Positions 1-6,595 of a stretch of 13,799 bases of DNA are shown here, piece by piece (position 1 is the first letter of the stretch; the number at the start of each line of letters is the position of its first letter). The DNA comes from Treponema sp. UBA4319 (GTDB taxonomy: Bacteria; Spirochaetota; Spirochaetia; Treponematales; Treponemataceae). The position numbers and the translations under genes are program-made. The stretch covers positions 1-13,799 of the forward strand of contig DGUD01000156.1 of assembly GCA_002393865.1 (NCBI GenBank). Reading direction: 5' to 3'. Below the pieces are notes generated by a model. The model was not told the origin of the DNA. It saw only the letters and a list, made by a program, of their open reading frames with translations, and made no database searches.

Positions 1-1
1 C

Positions 2-394
2 CTGAGATTCTTCAACGACCCTCGCAGCGTCTTTGCCGTGAACCAGAAAGATGCGCTGGCCGCGCGGGAGCAGTATATCGACGCGCCCGCTGCTGCCGCA
101 CAGGAGCTGAGGGGCTTTATCTGCGCTCCGGTGGCGCGCGGCAAGCTGTCGGGGGCGGTAAAGGTCTCCGCGCTCCTTGAGCATGCGGATAAGTCCGATG
201 TGTTTGAATTTGTGTTTACCGGAAGGCAGGGCAGCGTGACGCTTCCCGCCGTGCGGAAGAAGGGCGATGTCACCTGCACAGCCACCTTGCCCGCGTCCAA
301 GGCGAAATCCTTGGGCAACGGCTGGGGAAGCATCGAGCTGCGTTCCGGGACAAAGACGCTGGCAAAAGTCTCCGTGCTGTTCAACAAGCAGTAG
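2..394 (+). CDS. Unrecognised protein, C-terminal 130 residues only (5' truncated by window edge)
   Basis: The frame is open from the first bases of the window to a TAG at 392-394, so this is the tail of a longer gene. A GTG at 38 could be read as a start, but nothing like a ribosome binding site precedes it and the frame continues upstream, so I treat it as internal. The visible part has a charged stretch rich in Ala, then alternating hydrophobic and charged residues with many Val, Ser, Thr and Gly (for example FEFVFTGRQGSVTLP and GSIELRSGTKTLAKVSVLF). This suggests a beta-sandwich-like C-terminal domain. I recognise no family and assign no function. It is convergent with the next gene, with a strong inverted repeat between them. 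Confidence 0.7.
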   Translation: MRFFNDPRSVFAVNQKDALAAREQYIDAPAAAAQELRGFICAPVARGKLSGAVKVSALLEHADKSDVFEFVFTGRQGSVTLPAVRKKGDVTCTATLPASKAKSLGNGWGSIELRSGTKTLAKVSVLFNKQ

Positions 395-414
395 CCCGTG
401 CCGCACGCTGCTTA

Positions 415-473
415 CCGCATGCGGGGAAGGGGCGGATGCAGGCTGCATCTGCCTGCGCTTCCCCGTTGTGCGG
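415..473. terminator. Bidirectional hairpin between convergent genes
   Basis: CGGGGAAG (422-429) pairs perfectly with CTTCCCCG (458-465). The stem is extended outward by CCGCA (415-419) with TGCGG (469-473), and inward by GCAGGC with GCCTGC. It sits just after the stop of the first gene and just before the stop of the minus-strand gene. No clear T-run follows on either strand, so it may act as a hairpin end or a weak terminator and not as a canonical rho-independent one. Confidence 0.45.
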
Positions 474-481
474 CGAGCCTG

Positions 482-784
482 CTAAAAAATCCTCTGGAGG
501 CCGGGAATCTGCAGCAGCCGGGGATTTTCGGCGATGATGTGCAGCTTTATCGTGTCGAACATGACAATCTTGCAGTGGAGCCCGATGTCGCTTTTGAGCA
601 GGGCGACGTCTTCCGGCGAAAGCGACGAAAGGTAGTCGTAGCAGCCGAAGAAGGCCCCCGAAAAATCGGCGCGGTTCATCGGAATCCCTTTGTCCTTGTA
701 TTGTATGTAGAGGGATTCCAGCACCTTGTAGGAGCGCAGGAACTGCCTGTGCGAGGAAAAATAAGAAAAACCGTTGACATCCAT
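482..784 (-). CDS. Small hypothetical protein (100 aa)
   Basis: I do not recognise this protein. It has a balanced composition with many aromatic residues (starting MDVNGFSYFSSHRQFLRSYK). Third codon positions are GC-rich like the neighbouring genes, which is why I prefer this strand over the overlapping plus-strand frame, whose translation is Arg/Val/Gly-rich and featureless. There is no signal peptide, membrane segment or lipobox, so it is probably cytoplasmic and mostly helical with a SPEDVALL-type helix start. The ATG at 784 has no convincing Shine-Dalgarno sequence. An internal ATG at codon 36 is preceded by AAGGG with good spacing, so a 65-residue product is possible. Confidence 0.55.
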   Translation of the reverse strand: MDVNGFSYFSSHRQFLRSYKVLESLYIQYKDKGIPMNRADFSGAFFGCYDYLSSLSPEDVALLKSDIGLHCKIVMFDTIKLHIIAENPRLLQIPGLQRIF

Positions 785-875
785 GTTTTGTTTATCGGCA
801 GCTGCCCCGCCGCCTTGAGCACGTGCGGCTTTGGTACTGCGGGCTTTTATGCGTGAGGCTATGGAGCCCCGTCAG

Positions 876-938
876 TTGCCAGCTTGCTGGCAATGAGCGC
901 GAGCGAAGGGCGGAACAGCCGACGGCAACTTGTTGCCG
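876..938. repeat. Pair of homologous CTTG-loop hairpins with compensatory base changes
   Basis: TTGCCAGC-TT-GCTGGCAA (876-893) and CGGCAAC-TT-GTTGCCG (923-938) are both perfect inverted repeats with the same CTTG apex. Aligned to each other they differ at three stem positions, and each difference is matched on the other arm (G:C to A:T, C:G to G:C, T:A to C:G). The 29-bp linker contains GAGCGCGAGCGAAGG. This pattern suggests a dispersed REP-like element or a structured RNA in the spacer before the SUMF1-like gene. Confidence 0.6.
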
Positions 939-1000
939 GCACGCCCGCCGTTGCAAATTCTTCTGGGCAGGCGCTCTGCTCAGGCGGGACAGCGCCGCTA

Positions 1001-1029
1001 TTGTCTTTCCCCGCGCTATTGGCTATACT
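1001..1029 (+). promoter_or_regulatory. Promoter for the SUMF1-like lipoprotein; possibly leaderless mRNA
   Basis: TTGTCT (1001-1006), a 17-bp spacer and TATACT (1024-1029) match the sigma-70 consensus at 4/6 and 5/6 positions. The ATG of the next gene starts at 1036, 7 bp after the -10 box. Transcription would therefore begin at or within a base or two of the start codon. The only Shine-Dalgarno-like bases (AAGG) lie 1 nt before ATG, too close to work normally. Confidence 0.55.
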
Positions 1030-1035
1030 GAAGGC

Positions 1036-1917
1036 ATGAAACGTGTTTTGCCCTTCTTTTTTGCCATCCTCTGCTTCGCAGGATTCCAGGTATCCTCATG
1101 CAGCCATCTCCGCGGGAAAGACCGTGCTGCCGGTCCTGAGGAGGACAGCGTGCTGAGGGACTACATCGGCGGCATGGTTCTGGTGGAAGGCGCGGGGGGC
1201 TCCGGCAGCTTCAGGATTGGCCGCTACGAGGTGACGCAGGAATTGTATGAGGCCGTGATGGGCGCGAACCCCAGCTACTACTCGAAGAATCCGCCTGAGG
1301 GCGAGACGCAGGGACGGAGGCCGGTGGAATTTGTCAGCTGGTACGACGCCGTCGCGTTCTGCAACAGGCTGACGGTGCTCACGATGGGCGAAAAAGAATG
1401 CTGCTATACGCTCAGCAACATCCAGTACGAGACCGATGATGACGAGGCTGCGAAAAAGAAGGCGTTCAAGGAGGATCCTACCTATGTGACCTTTATCCGG
1501 AGCGCGGATGTCACCATACGCCACGACAAAAAAGGTTTCCGGCTGCCGACGAGGGAAGAATGGCTCTTTGCGGCGAAGGGCGGGACAAAAAGCAGGAGCT
1601 ACCGCTATGCCGGGAGCGACGATGCTGCGGAAGTCGCCTGGTATTATGACAATAGCGGAAGGGTGACCCATGAGGTAGGACGCCTGAAGCCCAATGAGCT
1701 CGGACTCTACGACATGAGCGGAAATGTGAAGGAGTTCTGCGAGGATCTGACATTCTACACGAACACAAAGAACGAGGTCTTTCCCCGCAGGATAAGCAGC
1801 GGCGGCAGTTTCTTCGCTCAGGATAAAGAAGCATACCTCTCGGAATATGATGAGGGGCTTGAGTCTCCGGGGAACGGCGGGCAGGGCTTCCGCATCGTCT
1901 GCGCCGCGGCACGGTAG
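1036..1917 (+). CDS. SUMF1/formylglycine-generating-enzyme-fold lipoprotein, probably non-catalytic
   Basis: The 293-residue product begins with a charged, hydrophobic leader ending V-S-S-C (Cys22), a relaxed lipobox of the spirochaete kind, so it is probably a lipoprotein. Residues 44-293 carry the SUMF1 (FGE-sulfatase) fold signatures in order: GMVLVEG, FRIGRYEVTQELYEAVMGANPS, PVEFVSWYDAVAFCNRLT (97-113), GFRLPTREEW (167-176), NELGLYDMSGNVKEF (220-234), SSGGSFF (254-260) and GFRIVCAAAR at the end. The region after GGSFF lacks the cysteine pair that active formylglycine-generating enzymes use. It is therefore unlikely to modify sulfatases, and no sulfatase is nearby. A charged insert lies at 118-165 (ETDDDEAAKKKAF). 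The fold is known in enzymes and in binding proteins; its role here is unknown. An in-frame extension upstream to 823 lacks a leader peptide and runs through the hairpin spacer, so I reject it as the start. Confidence 0.85.
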   Translation: MKRVLPFFFAILCFAGFQVSSCSHLRGKDRAAGPEEDSVLRDYIGGMVLVEGAGGSGSFRIGRYEVTQELYEAVMGANPSYYSKNPPEGETQGRRPVEFVSWYDAVAFCNRLTVLTMGEKECCYTLSNIQYETDDDEAAKKKAFKEDPTYVTFIRSADVTIRHDKKGFRLPTREEWLFAAKGGTKSRSYRYAGSDDAAEVAWYYDNSGRVTHEVGRLKPNELGLYDMSGNVKEFCEDLTFYTNTKNEVFPRRISSGGSFFAQDKEAYLSEYDEGLESPGNGGQGFRIVCAAAR

Positions 1918-2010
1918 GCTCCAGCAGGTTCGGGCTGCGGGGCTGCTCTTTCCGTGGGGCGCCGCTTGCTTCATGCATGCTCGGTTTCCCTGCGCACGGC
2001 GCGGAATGCG

Positions 2011-2039
2011 TTGACAAAGTCCGTGCCGTGCTATAAACT
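2011..2039 (+). promoter_or_regulatory. Promoter for the ABC-F gene
   Basis: A perfect TTGACA (2011-2016) is followed by TATAAA at 2032-2037 (15-bp spacer) or TAAACT at 2034-2039 (17-bp spacer). Either would start transcription near 2043-2046, giving a leader of about 245 nt before the ABC-F start codon. It is the first promoter-like sequence after the previous gene's stop at 1917; nothing else is visible in 1918-2010 except a weak 5-bp hairpin (AGCAG/CTGCT). Confidence 0.5.
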
Positions 2040-2054
2040 TAGATATGTTCGGAT

Positions 2055-2092
2055 TGTCCGGGATTTTCTTTGCCGGACAGCCGTTTTGTTTC
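2055..2092 (+). terminator. Hairpin plus T-rich tail in ABC-F leader
   Basis: TGTCCGG (2055-2061) pairs with CCGGACA (2073-2079) over an 11-nt loop, followed by GCCGTTTTGTTTCT. It could end readthrough from the upstream lipoprotein gene or be an early terminator for the transcript starting near 2045. Confidence 0.5.
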
Positions 2093-2112
2093 TGTTCCCG
2101 GGCTAGGGTGCC

Positions 2113-2137
2113 GGGGGACTTGCCCCCTTTGCTTTTT
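2113..2137 (+). terminator. Candidate attenuator terminator in ABC-F leader
   Basis: GGGGG (2113-2117), loop ACTTG and CCCCC (2123-2127) are followed by TTTGCTTTTT. The stem is short but all GC, with a split T-tract directly behind it. An alternative stem using 2111-2115 would disrupt it. Confidence 0.5.
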
Positions 2138-2291
2138 AGGAGCCGCGCTGCCGATGAGACTGTAAATCTGATTTCCGCTTTGTTCATGTTCTCGTTCATG
2201 GATTTCATTCAGGAAGTCAGTTGCAGTTTTATTCTTTTGTGCCGGTGCGGTTCTTCTGCTGCAAGTGGCTTCCATTTTTATGGAGGTCGTC

Positions 2292-3842
2292 ATGTCCGTT
2301 CAAATCAACACACTGAGTTTTTCTTATCCTTCCGCGCACACTGCGCTTTTTGAGGATTTTTCCCTGCAGTTCCATGACGGCTGGACGTGCGTTGCCGGAA
2401 GCAACGGCTGCGGAAAAAGCACACTCCTGAAGCTTGTGGCCGGAATGCTGCTGCCGGATAGCGGCAGCGTCTCCTGCGACGGGGAGGCGGTCTACTGCGC
2501 GCAGGAGACTGAGGAGGTTCCGCCGGATCTCTATTGCGCCTTCTGGTCCGGAGACAACGAGGTGCGCCGCTTTTTTTCCCGCCTGCTTGTCGGCGAGGAG
2601 ATGCTGGAGCGCTACGACACGCTGTCCGGCGGTGAGAAAAAGCGCATCCAGATTGCCTGCGCCCTTGCCGGCCGGCCGTCTGTCCTTCTGCTCGACGAGC
2701 CGACGAACCATCTTGACGCCCGGACGAGCGCCCTGATTTCCGGCGCGCTCGCATCCTTCCGGGGGACGGGAATCATGGTCAGCCACGACCGTTCCTTTGC
2801 GGATGCTCTCTGCGGCCGCACCGTGTATCTGTACAACGAATCGCGTGCCTTTGCGGGCGGGCGCGACTGCATTGCCGCGGACTCGTATCCCTGCGGCCTT
2901 TCCGGGGCGCTGGAGCTCAGGCAGGCGGGCATGGAGCAGACCCGCGGCGAATGGGAGCAGCTGGATGCGAAGGTTGCCTCGGAAAAGCAGCGCTGCGCCC
3001 GGCTGGAGGAGGAGAACCGGCGCGCAAAAAGCAGGCTCTCGAAGAAATCCTTTCAGCCGGGCGACCACGACGCGGCAAGAAAGATAGACGTCGCCCGGCT
3101 CAGCGGGAAGGATCGCCGCACGGGTGATGCGAAGTCCCGGCTGGAGACGCAGATGCGCCGGACGGAATCCGGTCGCGACGGCATAAAAAAGCCGGTCCGC
3201 CGCAAGGAGGGCTTTTCCGTTGCGGACGACGACAGCCCGAAGCCTGTGGTCATAGCGGAGACCCTGCTTGCGGCGGGCTCCTATTCGCTGCGCGTGCCCC
3301 ACATAGAGATATGCCCGGGGGAAAAAATCGCAGTCACCGGGCAGAACGGAACGGGAAAGACGCTGTTTGTCCGCCACGTCATCTCCCGGCTGGAAGCGGC
3401 GGGGCGGGGCGACGGGGTGATGTACCTGCCGCAGGAGATAGCGCCGGAAGAGCGGCATGCCGTGCTGGCTGCCTTTTATGCCCTTGATGAAGCGGAAAAA
3501 GGCGGGGTGCTCTCTACGCTGTACCGGCTGGGAAGCGAGCCGGAGCGCATTGCCCCCTTGTCTGCGTCCGCCCTGCCGCAGGATGGTACGGAGCTGAGCC
3601 CCGGCGAGCTCCGCAAGCTGATGATTGCCCTTGCCGTGCGGAAACCGCTGTCCCTGCTGGTTCTGGACGAGCCGACGAACCACATGGACATAACGAGCGT
3701 GCTTGCGCTTGAGGCCGCTCTTGCGGACGTGGGCTGCGCGGTGCTTGTCGTGAGCCATGACCAGGCATTCCTGCAAAGAGTCACGGAACGGAGCCTGTGC
3801 GCCGTCCGCGAGGGCGACCGCGGGGAGCTGCGTGCCGTGTAG
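2292..3842 (+). CDS. ABC-F family ATPase (possible ribosome-protection protein)
   Basis: The 516-residue soluble protein has two ATP-binding cassettes and no membrane segments. In the first: Walker A GSNGCGKST (36-44), signature LSGGE (111-115), Walker B LLLDEPTNHLD (132-142) and H-loop SH (164-165). In the second: Walker A GQNGTGKT (350-357), signature LSPGE (435-439), Walker B LLVLDEPTNHMD (455-466) and SH (488-489). DEPTNHxD in both halves is diagnostic of ABC-F. The linker (about 205-315) is charged and helical (QLDAKVASEKQRCARLEEE, then KKSF, GDHDAARKIDVARLSGKD). It recalls the Lsa/Vga-like antibiotic-resistance branch, but I cannot place it firmly; a housekeeping translation factor is the alternative. 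ABC-F proteins bind the ribosomal E site. The start at 2292 is set by GGAGG five bases upstream. It follows a long structured leader, suggesting inducible expression. It converges on the kinase gene. Confidence 0.88.
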   Translation: MSVQINTLSFSYPSAHTALFEDFSLQFHDGWTCVAGSNGCGKSTLLKLVAGMLLPDSGSVSCDGEAVYCAQETEEVPPDLYCAFWSGDNEVRRFFSRLLVGEEMLERYDTLSGGEKKRIQIACALAGRPSVLLLDEPTNHLDARTSALISGALASFRGTGIMVSHDRSFADALCGRTVYLYNESRAFAGGRDCIAADSYPCGLSGALELRQAGMEQTRGEWEQLDAKVASEKQRCARLEEENRRAKSRLSKKSFQPGDHDAARKIDVARLSGKDRRTGDAKSRLETQMRRTESGRDGIKKPVRRKEGFSVADDDSPKPVVIAETLLAAGSYSLRVPHIEICPGEKIAVTGQNGTGKTLFVRHVISRLEAAGRGDGVMYLPQEIAPEERHAVLAAFYALDEAEKGGVLSTLYRLGSEPERIAPLSASALPQDGTELSPGELRKLMIALAVRKPLSLLVLDEPTNHMDITSVLALEAALADVGCAVLVVSHDQAFLQRVTERSLCAVREGDRGELRAV

Positions 3843-3958
3843 GGGGCAGCGTGCGCTCCCGGCAGGAACCTGGGCAGCGCCGCACCGGCTCCGCCGCCCG
3901 CACGCTTTGCTGCAGCTTCCTGCGGCGCCGGGGCGCGCGGCCATCCTGCTTTTGGCGT
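3843..3958. other. Convergent spacer with interleaved inverted repeats
   Basis: AGCGTGCG (3848-3855) is complementary to CGCACGCT (3899-3906), and GCAGGAA (3862-3868) to TTCCTGC (3917-3923). The two pairings cross, so they cannot form one simple hairpin together. There is no T-run, so no canonical terminator is called for either convergent gene. Confidence 0.35.
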
Positions 3959-4789
3959 TTATGCGCCGAGCCTGCGGATAAGGTATGGCAGCGCCTGCTC
4001 GAATTTTACGCCATACCAGTGCTCCTTGTCCCCGGCGGTCAGCTTGATGGCCTCCACTACAACGTCCGCGCCAAGGCTTGCCGCCTCAAGCATCGTCCTG
4101 CCGCGGAGCAGTGCGCCGGCAACAACGGATGCGTACAGGTCTCCGGTCCCGTGGGAGCTGACGGGCTGCCGCTCGTTGAAGTAGTATGCGGTCTTTGAGC
4201 CGTCGTACACGGCGACACCGAGCTTGTCGGCCTCAAAACTGACGCCGGTGAGAATCACGTTCTTTGCGCCGAGCGCATGGAGGTTTTTGCACATGGTCTG
4301 GATGAACGCTTCGTCATAACCGTCCGCGACATAGGGCTGCCCAAGCAGGAATGCGGCTTCCGTCAGGTTCGGCATGATTACGTCGGCGCCGTCGCAGAGC
4401 TTTTTCATCTCCTGCGGAAAATCGTCGCCAAAGCCCGCGTACATCTTTCCGTTGTCAGCCATGACGGGGTCAACGATGCGGAGCGCGCCCGGCCGGGCTG
4501 TCTTCTGCATAATCTCAAGGATGTGCGGAATCTGCGCCTTTGAGACGTAGCCCGTGTAGAACGCGTCAAAGCTTATTTTTTCTGTGAGCCAGCGCGCAAG
4601 AATCTGGGGCATGTCGTCGGTCAGGTCATGGAACGTCCAGCCTGAATAGCCTGCCGTGTGGTTCGAGAGAACGGAGCTTGGGAGTATTGCCGTCTCAATC
4701 CCGCATGCAGAGATTACAGGGAGCGCTACCGTCAGGGAGCACTGCCCCACGCAGGAAATGTCCTGAATCGTAAGAAGTCTTTTGTCCAT
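3959..4789 (-). CDS. pdxK: Pyridoxal/pyridoxamine kinase
   Basis: The 276-residue cytoplasmic enzyme of the ribokinase fold phosphorylates B6 vitamers at the 5' hydroxyl using ATP, feeding pyridoxal phosphate salvage. Family signatures are an N-terminal TIQDISCVGQCSLTVALPV (7-25), DPVMADNGKMY (107-117), TGVSFEAD (181-188) and the anion-hole/catalytic GTGD with Asp217 in SSHGTGDLYASV. The IQDISCxGxCSLTVALP beginning is typical of the clostridial-type pyridoxamine kinase branch. The length is normal for the family. The ATG has AGAGG 8 nt upstream on the minus strand. The gene is divergent from a MocR/PdxR-type regulator, which supports the vitamin B6 assignment and suggests that the regulator controls it. 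Specificity among pyridoxal, pyridoxine and pyridoxamine cannot be read from sequence. Confidence 0.88.
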   Translation of the reverse strand: MDKRLLTIQDISCVGQCSLTVALPVISACGIETAILPSSVLSNHTAGYSGWTFHDLTDDMPQILARWLTEKISFDAFYTGYVSKAQIPHILEIMQKTARPGALRIVDPVMADNGKMYAGFGDDFPQEMKKLCDGADVIMPNLTEAAFLLGQPYVADGYDEAFIQTMCKNLHALGAKNVILTGVSFEADKLGVAVYDGSKTAYYFNERQPVSSHGTGDLYASVVAGALLRGRTMLEAASLGADVVVEAIKLTAGDKEHWYGVKFEQALPYLIRRLGA

Positions 4790-4895
4790 TTTTTCAGCCT
4801 CTCGTGTCAGGCAGGGAAAACGCTGCCTTTTTGTGTTCGTTCTGAGCCGCCCGGAAGTCCGCTCTTCTTTTGGGGGGCTCTTGTTTCTGTGCTGA

Positions 4896-4959
4896 ACTAT
4901 AGCGCTAATCTGGTATTGTGGATATATTCAAAAACTGCTAAGTTTTATATAATCAGATT
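4896..4959. promoter_or_regulatory. Divergent pdxK / regulator control region with AATCTG...CAGATT arms
   Basis: A perfect TATAAT (4948-4953) serves the plus-strand regulator, with a weak -35 (TATTCA, 4925-4930, 17-bp spacer). On the minus strand TATAGT (4901-4896) could serve the kinase, with a weak -35 (TATCCA). AATCTG (4907-4912) and CAGATT (4954-4959) form inverted arms that lie between or overlap the two -10 boxes. The poor -35 boxes fit activator or repressor control, and the arms are candidate operator half-sites. Confidence 0.45.
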
Positions 4960-5004
4960 GTCAGTCCGCGGCGCGCAGCTGCCGCCACAGACCGGGAGGA
5001 GCGT

Positions 5005-6423
5005 ATGATTACCATCGATTTTGGGCAGCGCGGCACGCGCACGCTCACGGAATGCATCTATGGTTCGGTAAAGCAGCAGATTCTTGGAGGAAGCCTGCGC
5101 AGCAACGAGAAGCTGCCGTCAAAGCGTGCGCTTGCCCTGCATCTGGGCGTGAGCGTCCTGACCGTGCAGAATGCCTACCAGCAGCTCATCGACGAGGGGC
5201 TGCTCTATTCCATAGAGAAAAAAGGATTTTTTGTCTCCGATATTGTGCGGCATCTGAACTCTGGCACCCCATCCCCCGCGCAATTTTCCTCGCGGCCTGC
5301 CGCGGCGGACAGGGGCGGGAGCCCGCCTTTTTTTGCGGATTTTACGAGCAATGCAGTGAGCCCGGAGAAATTTCCGTTTTCGCTCTGGTCCCGTACGATG
5401 CGGCAGGTCCTGAATGCGAATGACGAGCGGCTCCTGCTGCGCACGGATATTCGGGGCTCCCGTGAGCTGCGCCGGGCGATATGCAGGCACCTGCGGGAAT
5501 TCAGGAACATGGATGTCTCTGAGGAGCAGGTCATAGTCGGCGCCGGGACGGAGTCTTTGTATTCCATGCTCGTCCAGTTCCTTGGGAGGGACAAAGTCCT
5601 TGCCGTAGAGAATCCCGGCTACCATAAGGCGGGCGAGATTTTCCGCCTGAACGGGAGCACGTGCATTCCGGTGCGCATCGATTCCCGCGGGATTTCCGTG
5701 GAGGAGCTGGAGCAATCGGGCGCGAGCATCGTGCATGTCTCGCCTTCGCATCATTTTCCGACCGGAATAACGATGGATTTCAGACGACGCCTTGCGCTGC
5801 TGGAATGGGCGTCCGGTGCCCCCGGCCGCTATATCATAGAGGATGATTACGACAGCGAGTTCCGCTTTGCGGGGAAGCCGCTCCCCACGCTCCAGAGCAT
5901 TGACCGCGAGGGGCACGTGATGTACATCAACACCTTCTCAAAGACGCTTTCGCCCTCGTTCAGGATCAGCTATATGGTGCTCCCCGCAGCCCTTGCCGGC
6001 GCGTTCTCCGGAAAGCTCGGCTTTTATTCCTGCCCGGTATCAAGCTTCGAGCAGTTCACGCTCGCCCGCTTTATCGACGACGGCAACTACGAGAGGCACA
6101 TCAACAAGATGAAGAATTTTTACCGGAGCCTCCGCAACAATCTGATTACCGCATTCTGCAATTCCAGGCTCTCTGAGTGCGGGACTATCCACGAGGAGAA
6201 TGCCGGGCTGCATTTTCTGCTGACGGTAAAAAAAGGCTATGATGCGCGGGAGCTGCGGCGCTTGTGGCGGGCGGCAGGGATTAATATACAGCTGCTCTCC
6301 GATTTCTATTACGGCGGCAGGGACGCGGAGGGGGAGGACAGCTTCGTCGTGAATTATTCGGGGATAAAGCGCGATGCGGTCGGCCAGATTGTCCGGCGCA
6401 TGAGCTCCGTGCTCTGCCCGTGA
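5005..6423 (+). CDS. pdxR: MocR/PdxR-family regulator (GntR-type wHTH fused to aminotransferase-like domain)
   Basis: The 472-residue protein has a GntR winged helix-turn-helix (about 12-78: KLPSKRALALHLGVSVLTVQ, then AYQQLIDEGLLYSIEKKGFFVSD). A linker (about 80-110) follows, then a fold-type I aminotransferase-like domain (about 115-472). That domain shows GAGTESLYSML, ENPGYHKA, HVSPSHHFPTG, EDDYDSEFR and the PLP-lysine motif TFSKTLSPS with Lys313. Such regulators sense pyridoxal phosphate, often by Schiff base with this lysine, and control B6 synthesis or salvage genes. The kinase gene divergent from it is the likely target; other MocR members control unrelated genes, so the symbol is provisional. 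The start at 5005 has GGGAGG five bases upstream. A strong terminator follows. Confidence 0.87.
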   Translation: MITIDFGQRGTRTLTECIYGSVKQQILGGSLRSNEKLPSKRALALHLGVSVLTVQNAYQQLIDEGLLYSIEKKGFFVSDIVRHLNSGTPSPAQFSSRPAAADRGGSPPFFADFTSNAVSPEKFPFSLWSRTMRQVLNANDERLLLRTDIRGSRELRRAICRHLREFRNMDVSEEQVIVGAGTESLYSMLVQFLGRDKVLAVENPGYHKAGEIFRLNGSTCIPVRIDSRGISVEELEQSGASIVHVSPSHHFPTGITMDFRRRLALLEWASGAPGRYIIEDDYDSEFRFAGKPLPTLQSIDREGHVMYINTFSKTLSPSFRISYMVLPAALAGAFSGKLGFYSCPVSSFEQFTLARFIDDGNYERHINKMKNFYRSLRNNLITAFCNSRLSECGTIHEENAGLHFLLTVKKGYDARELRRLWRAAGINIQLLSDFYYGGRDAEGEDSFVVNYSGIKRDAVGQIVRRMSSVLCP

Positions 6424-6455
6424 GAAGGCGGATGGAGCGCCGTTGCCCAAGGCCT

Positions 6456-6508
6456 CCGTCTGGTGTGGCGGAGAGGCTCGTGCCGCACCAGACGGAAATC
6501 CGTTTTTT
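6456..6508 (+). terminator. Rho-independent terminator after the MocR-type regulator
   Basis: CCGTCTGGTG (6456-6465) pairs perfectly with CACCAGACGG (6486-6495), and TTTTTT lies at 6503-6508 shortly after. It starts 33 bp past the stop codon. A second, weaker hairpin (GAGG..AGGC with GCCT..CCTC, about 6518-6538) sits further on, before the end of the convergent GH51 gene. Confidence 0.8.
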
Positions 6509-6595
6509 CGGGCAGTGAGGAGGCCTGAAGCCTTCCTCTCTGCCCTTGCATTTTTTTCAGGCTGGCTGATCCGGGGCTGGAGCTTCCGGACAGCT

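Larger units (their letters stand above)
2045..2291 (+). promoter_or_regulatory. Long 5' leader of the ABC-F gene with candidate attenuator structures
   Basis: This leader holds two terminator-like hairpins (listed separately) and an alternative stem, CCCGG (2097-2101) with CCGGG (2111-2115). The alternative stem overlaps the left arm of the second terminator and would exclude it. An open frame starts with ATG at 2045, nearly at the predicted transcription start, and runs across the leader past the ABC-F start. I do not call it a gene, because its composition is unconvincing. Long leaders with attenuation are known for several ABC-F ribosome-protection genes. That this leader works the same way is inference. 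Confidence 0.4.

Noticed and set aside
398..856. 152-codon open frame on the plus strand
   Set aside because: Overlaps the 100-residue minus-strand gene, which has the more protein-like composition and GC-rich third positions. This frame runs through the hairpin spacer.
1036..1917. Functional formylglycine-generating enzyme
   Set aside because: The fold matches, but the catalytic cysteine pair is missing and no sulfatase gene is nearby.
1096..2208. 370-codon open frame on the minus strand
   Set aside because: Antisense to the SUMF1-fold gene and its spacer; no ribosome binding site, signal or recognisable motif.
2045..2353. 102-codon frame starting at the predicted ABC-F transcription start
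   Set aside because: It has no ribosome binding site, Phe/Ser/Arg/Cys-rich composition and runs over the ABC-F start. It is kept only as a possible leader-translation idea, not as a gene.
2229..3944. 571-codon open frame on the minus strand
   Set aside because: It lies antisense to the ABC-F gene, whose motifs are complete. The translation is Arg/Ala/Gly-rich without domain features, as expected from GC-rich codon use.
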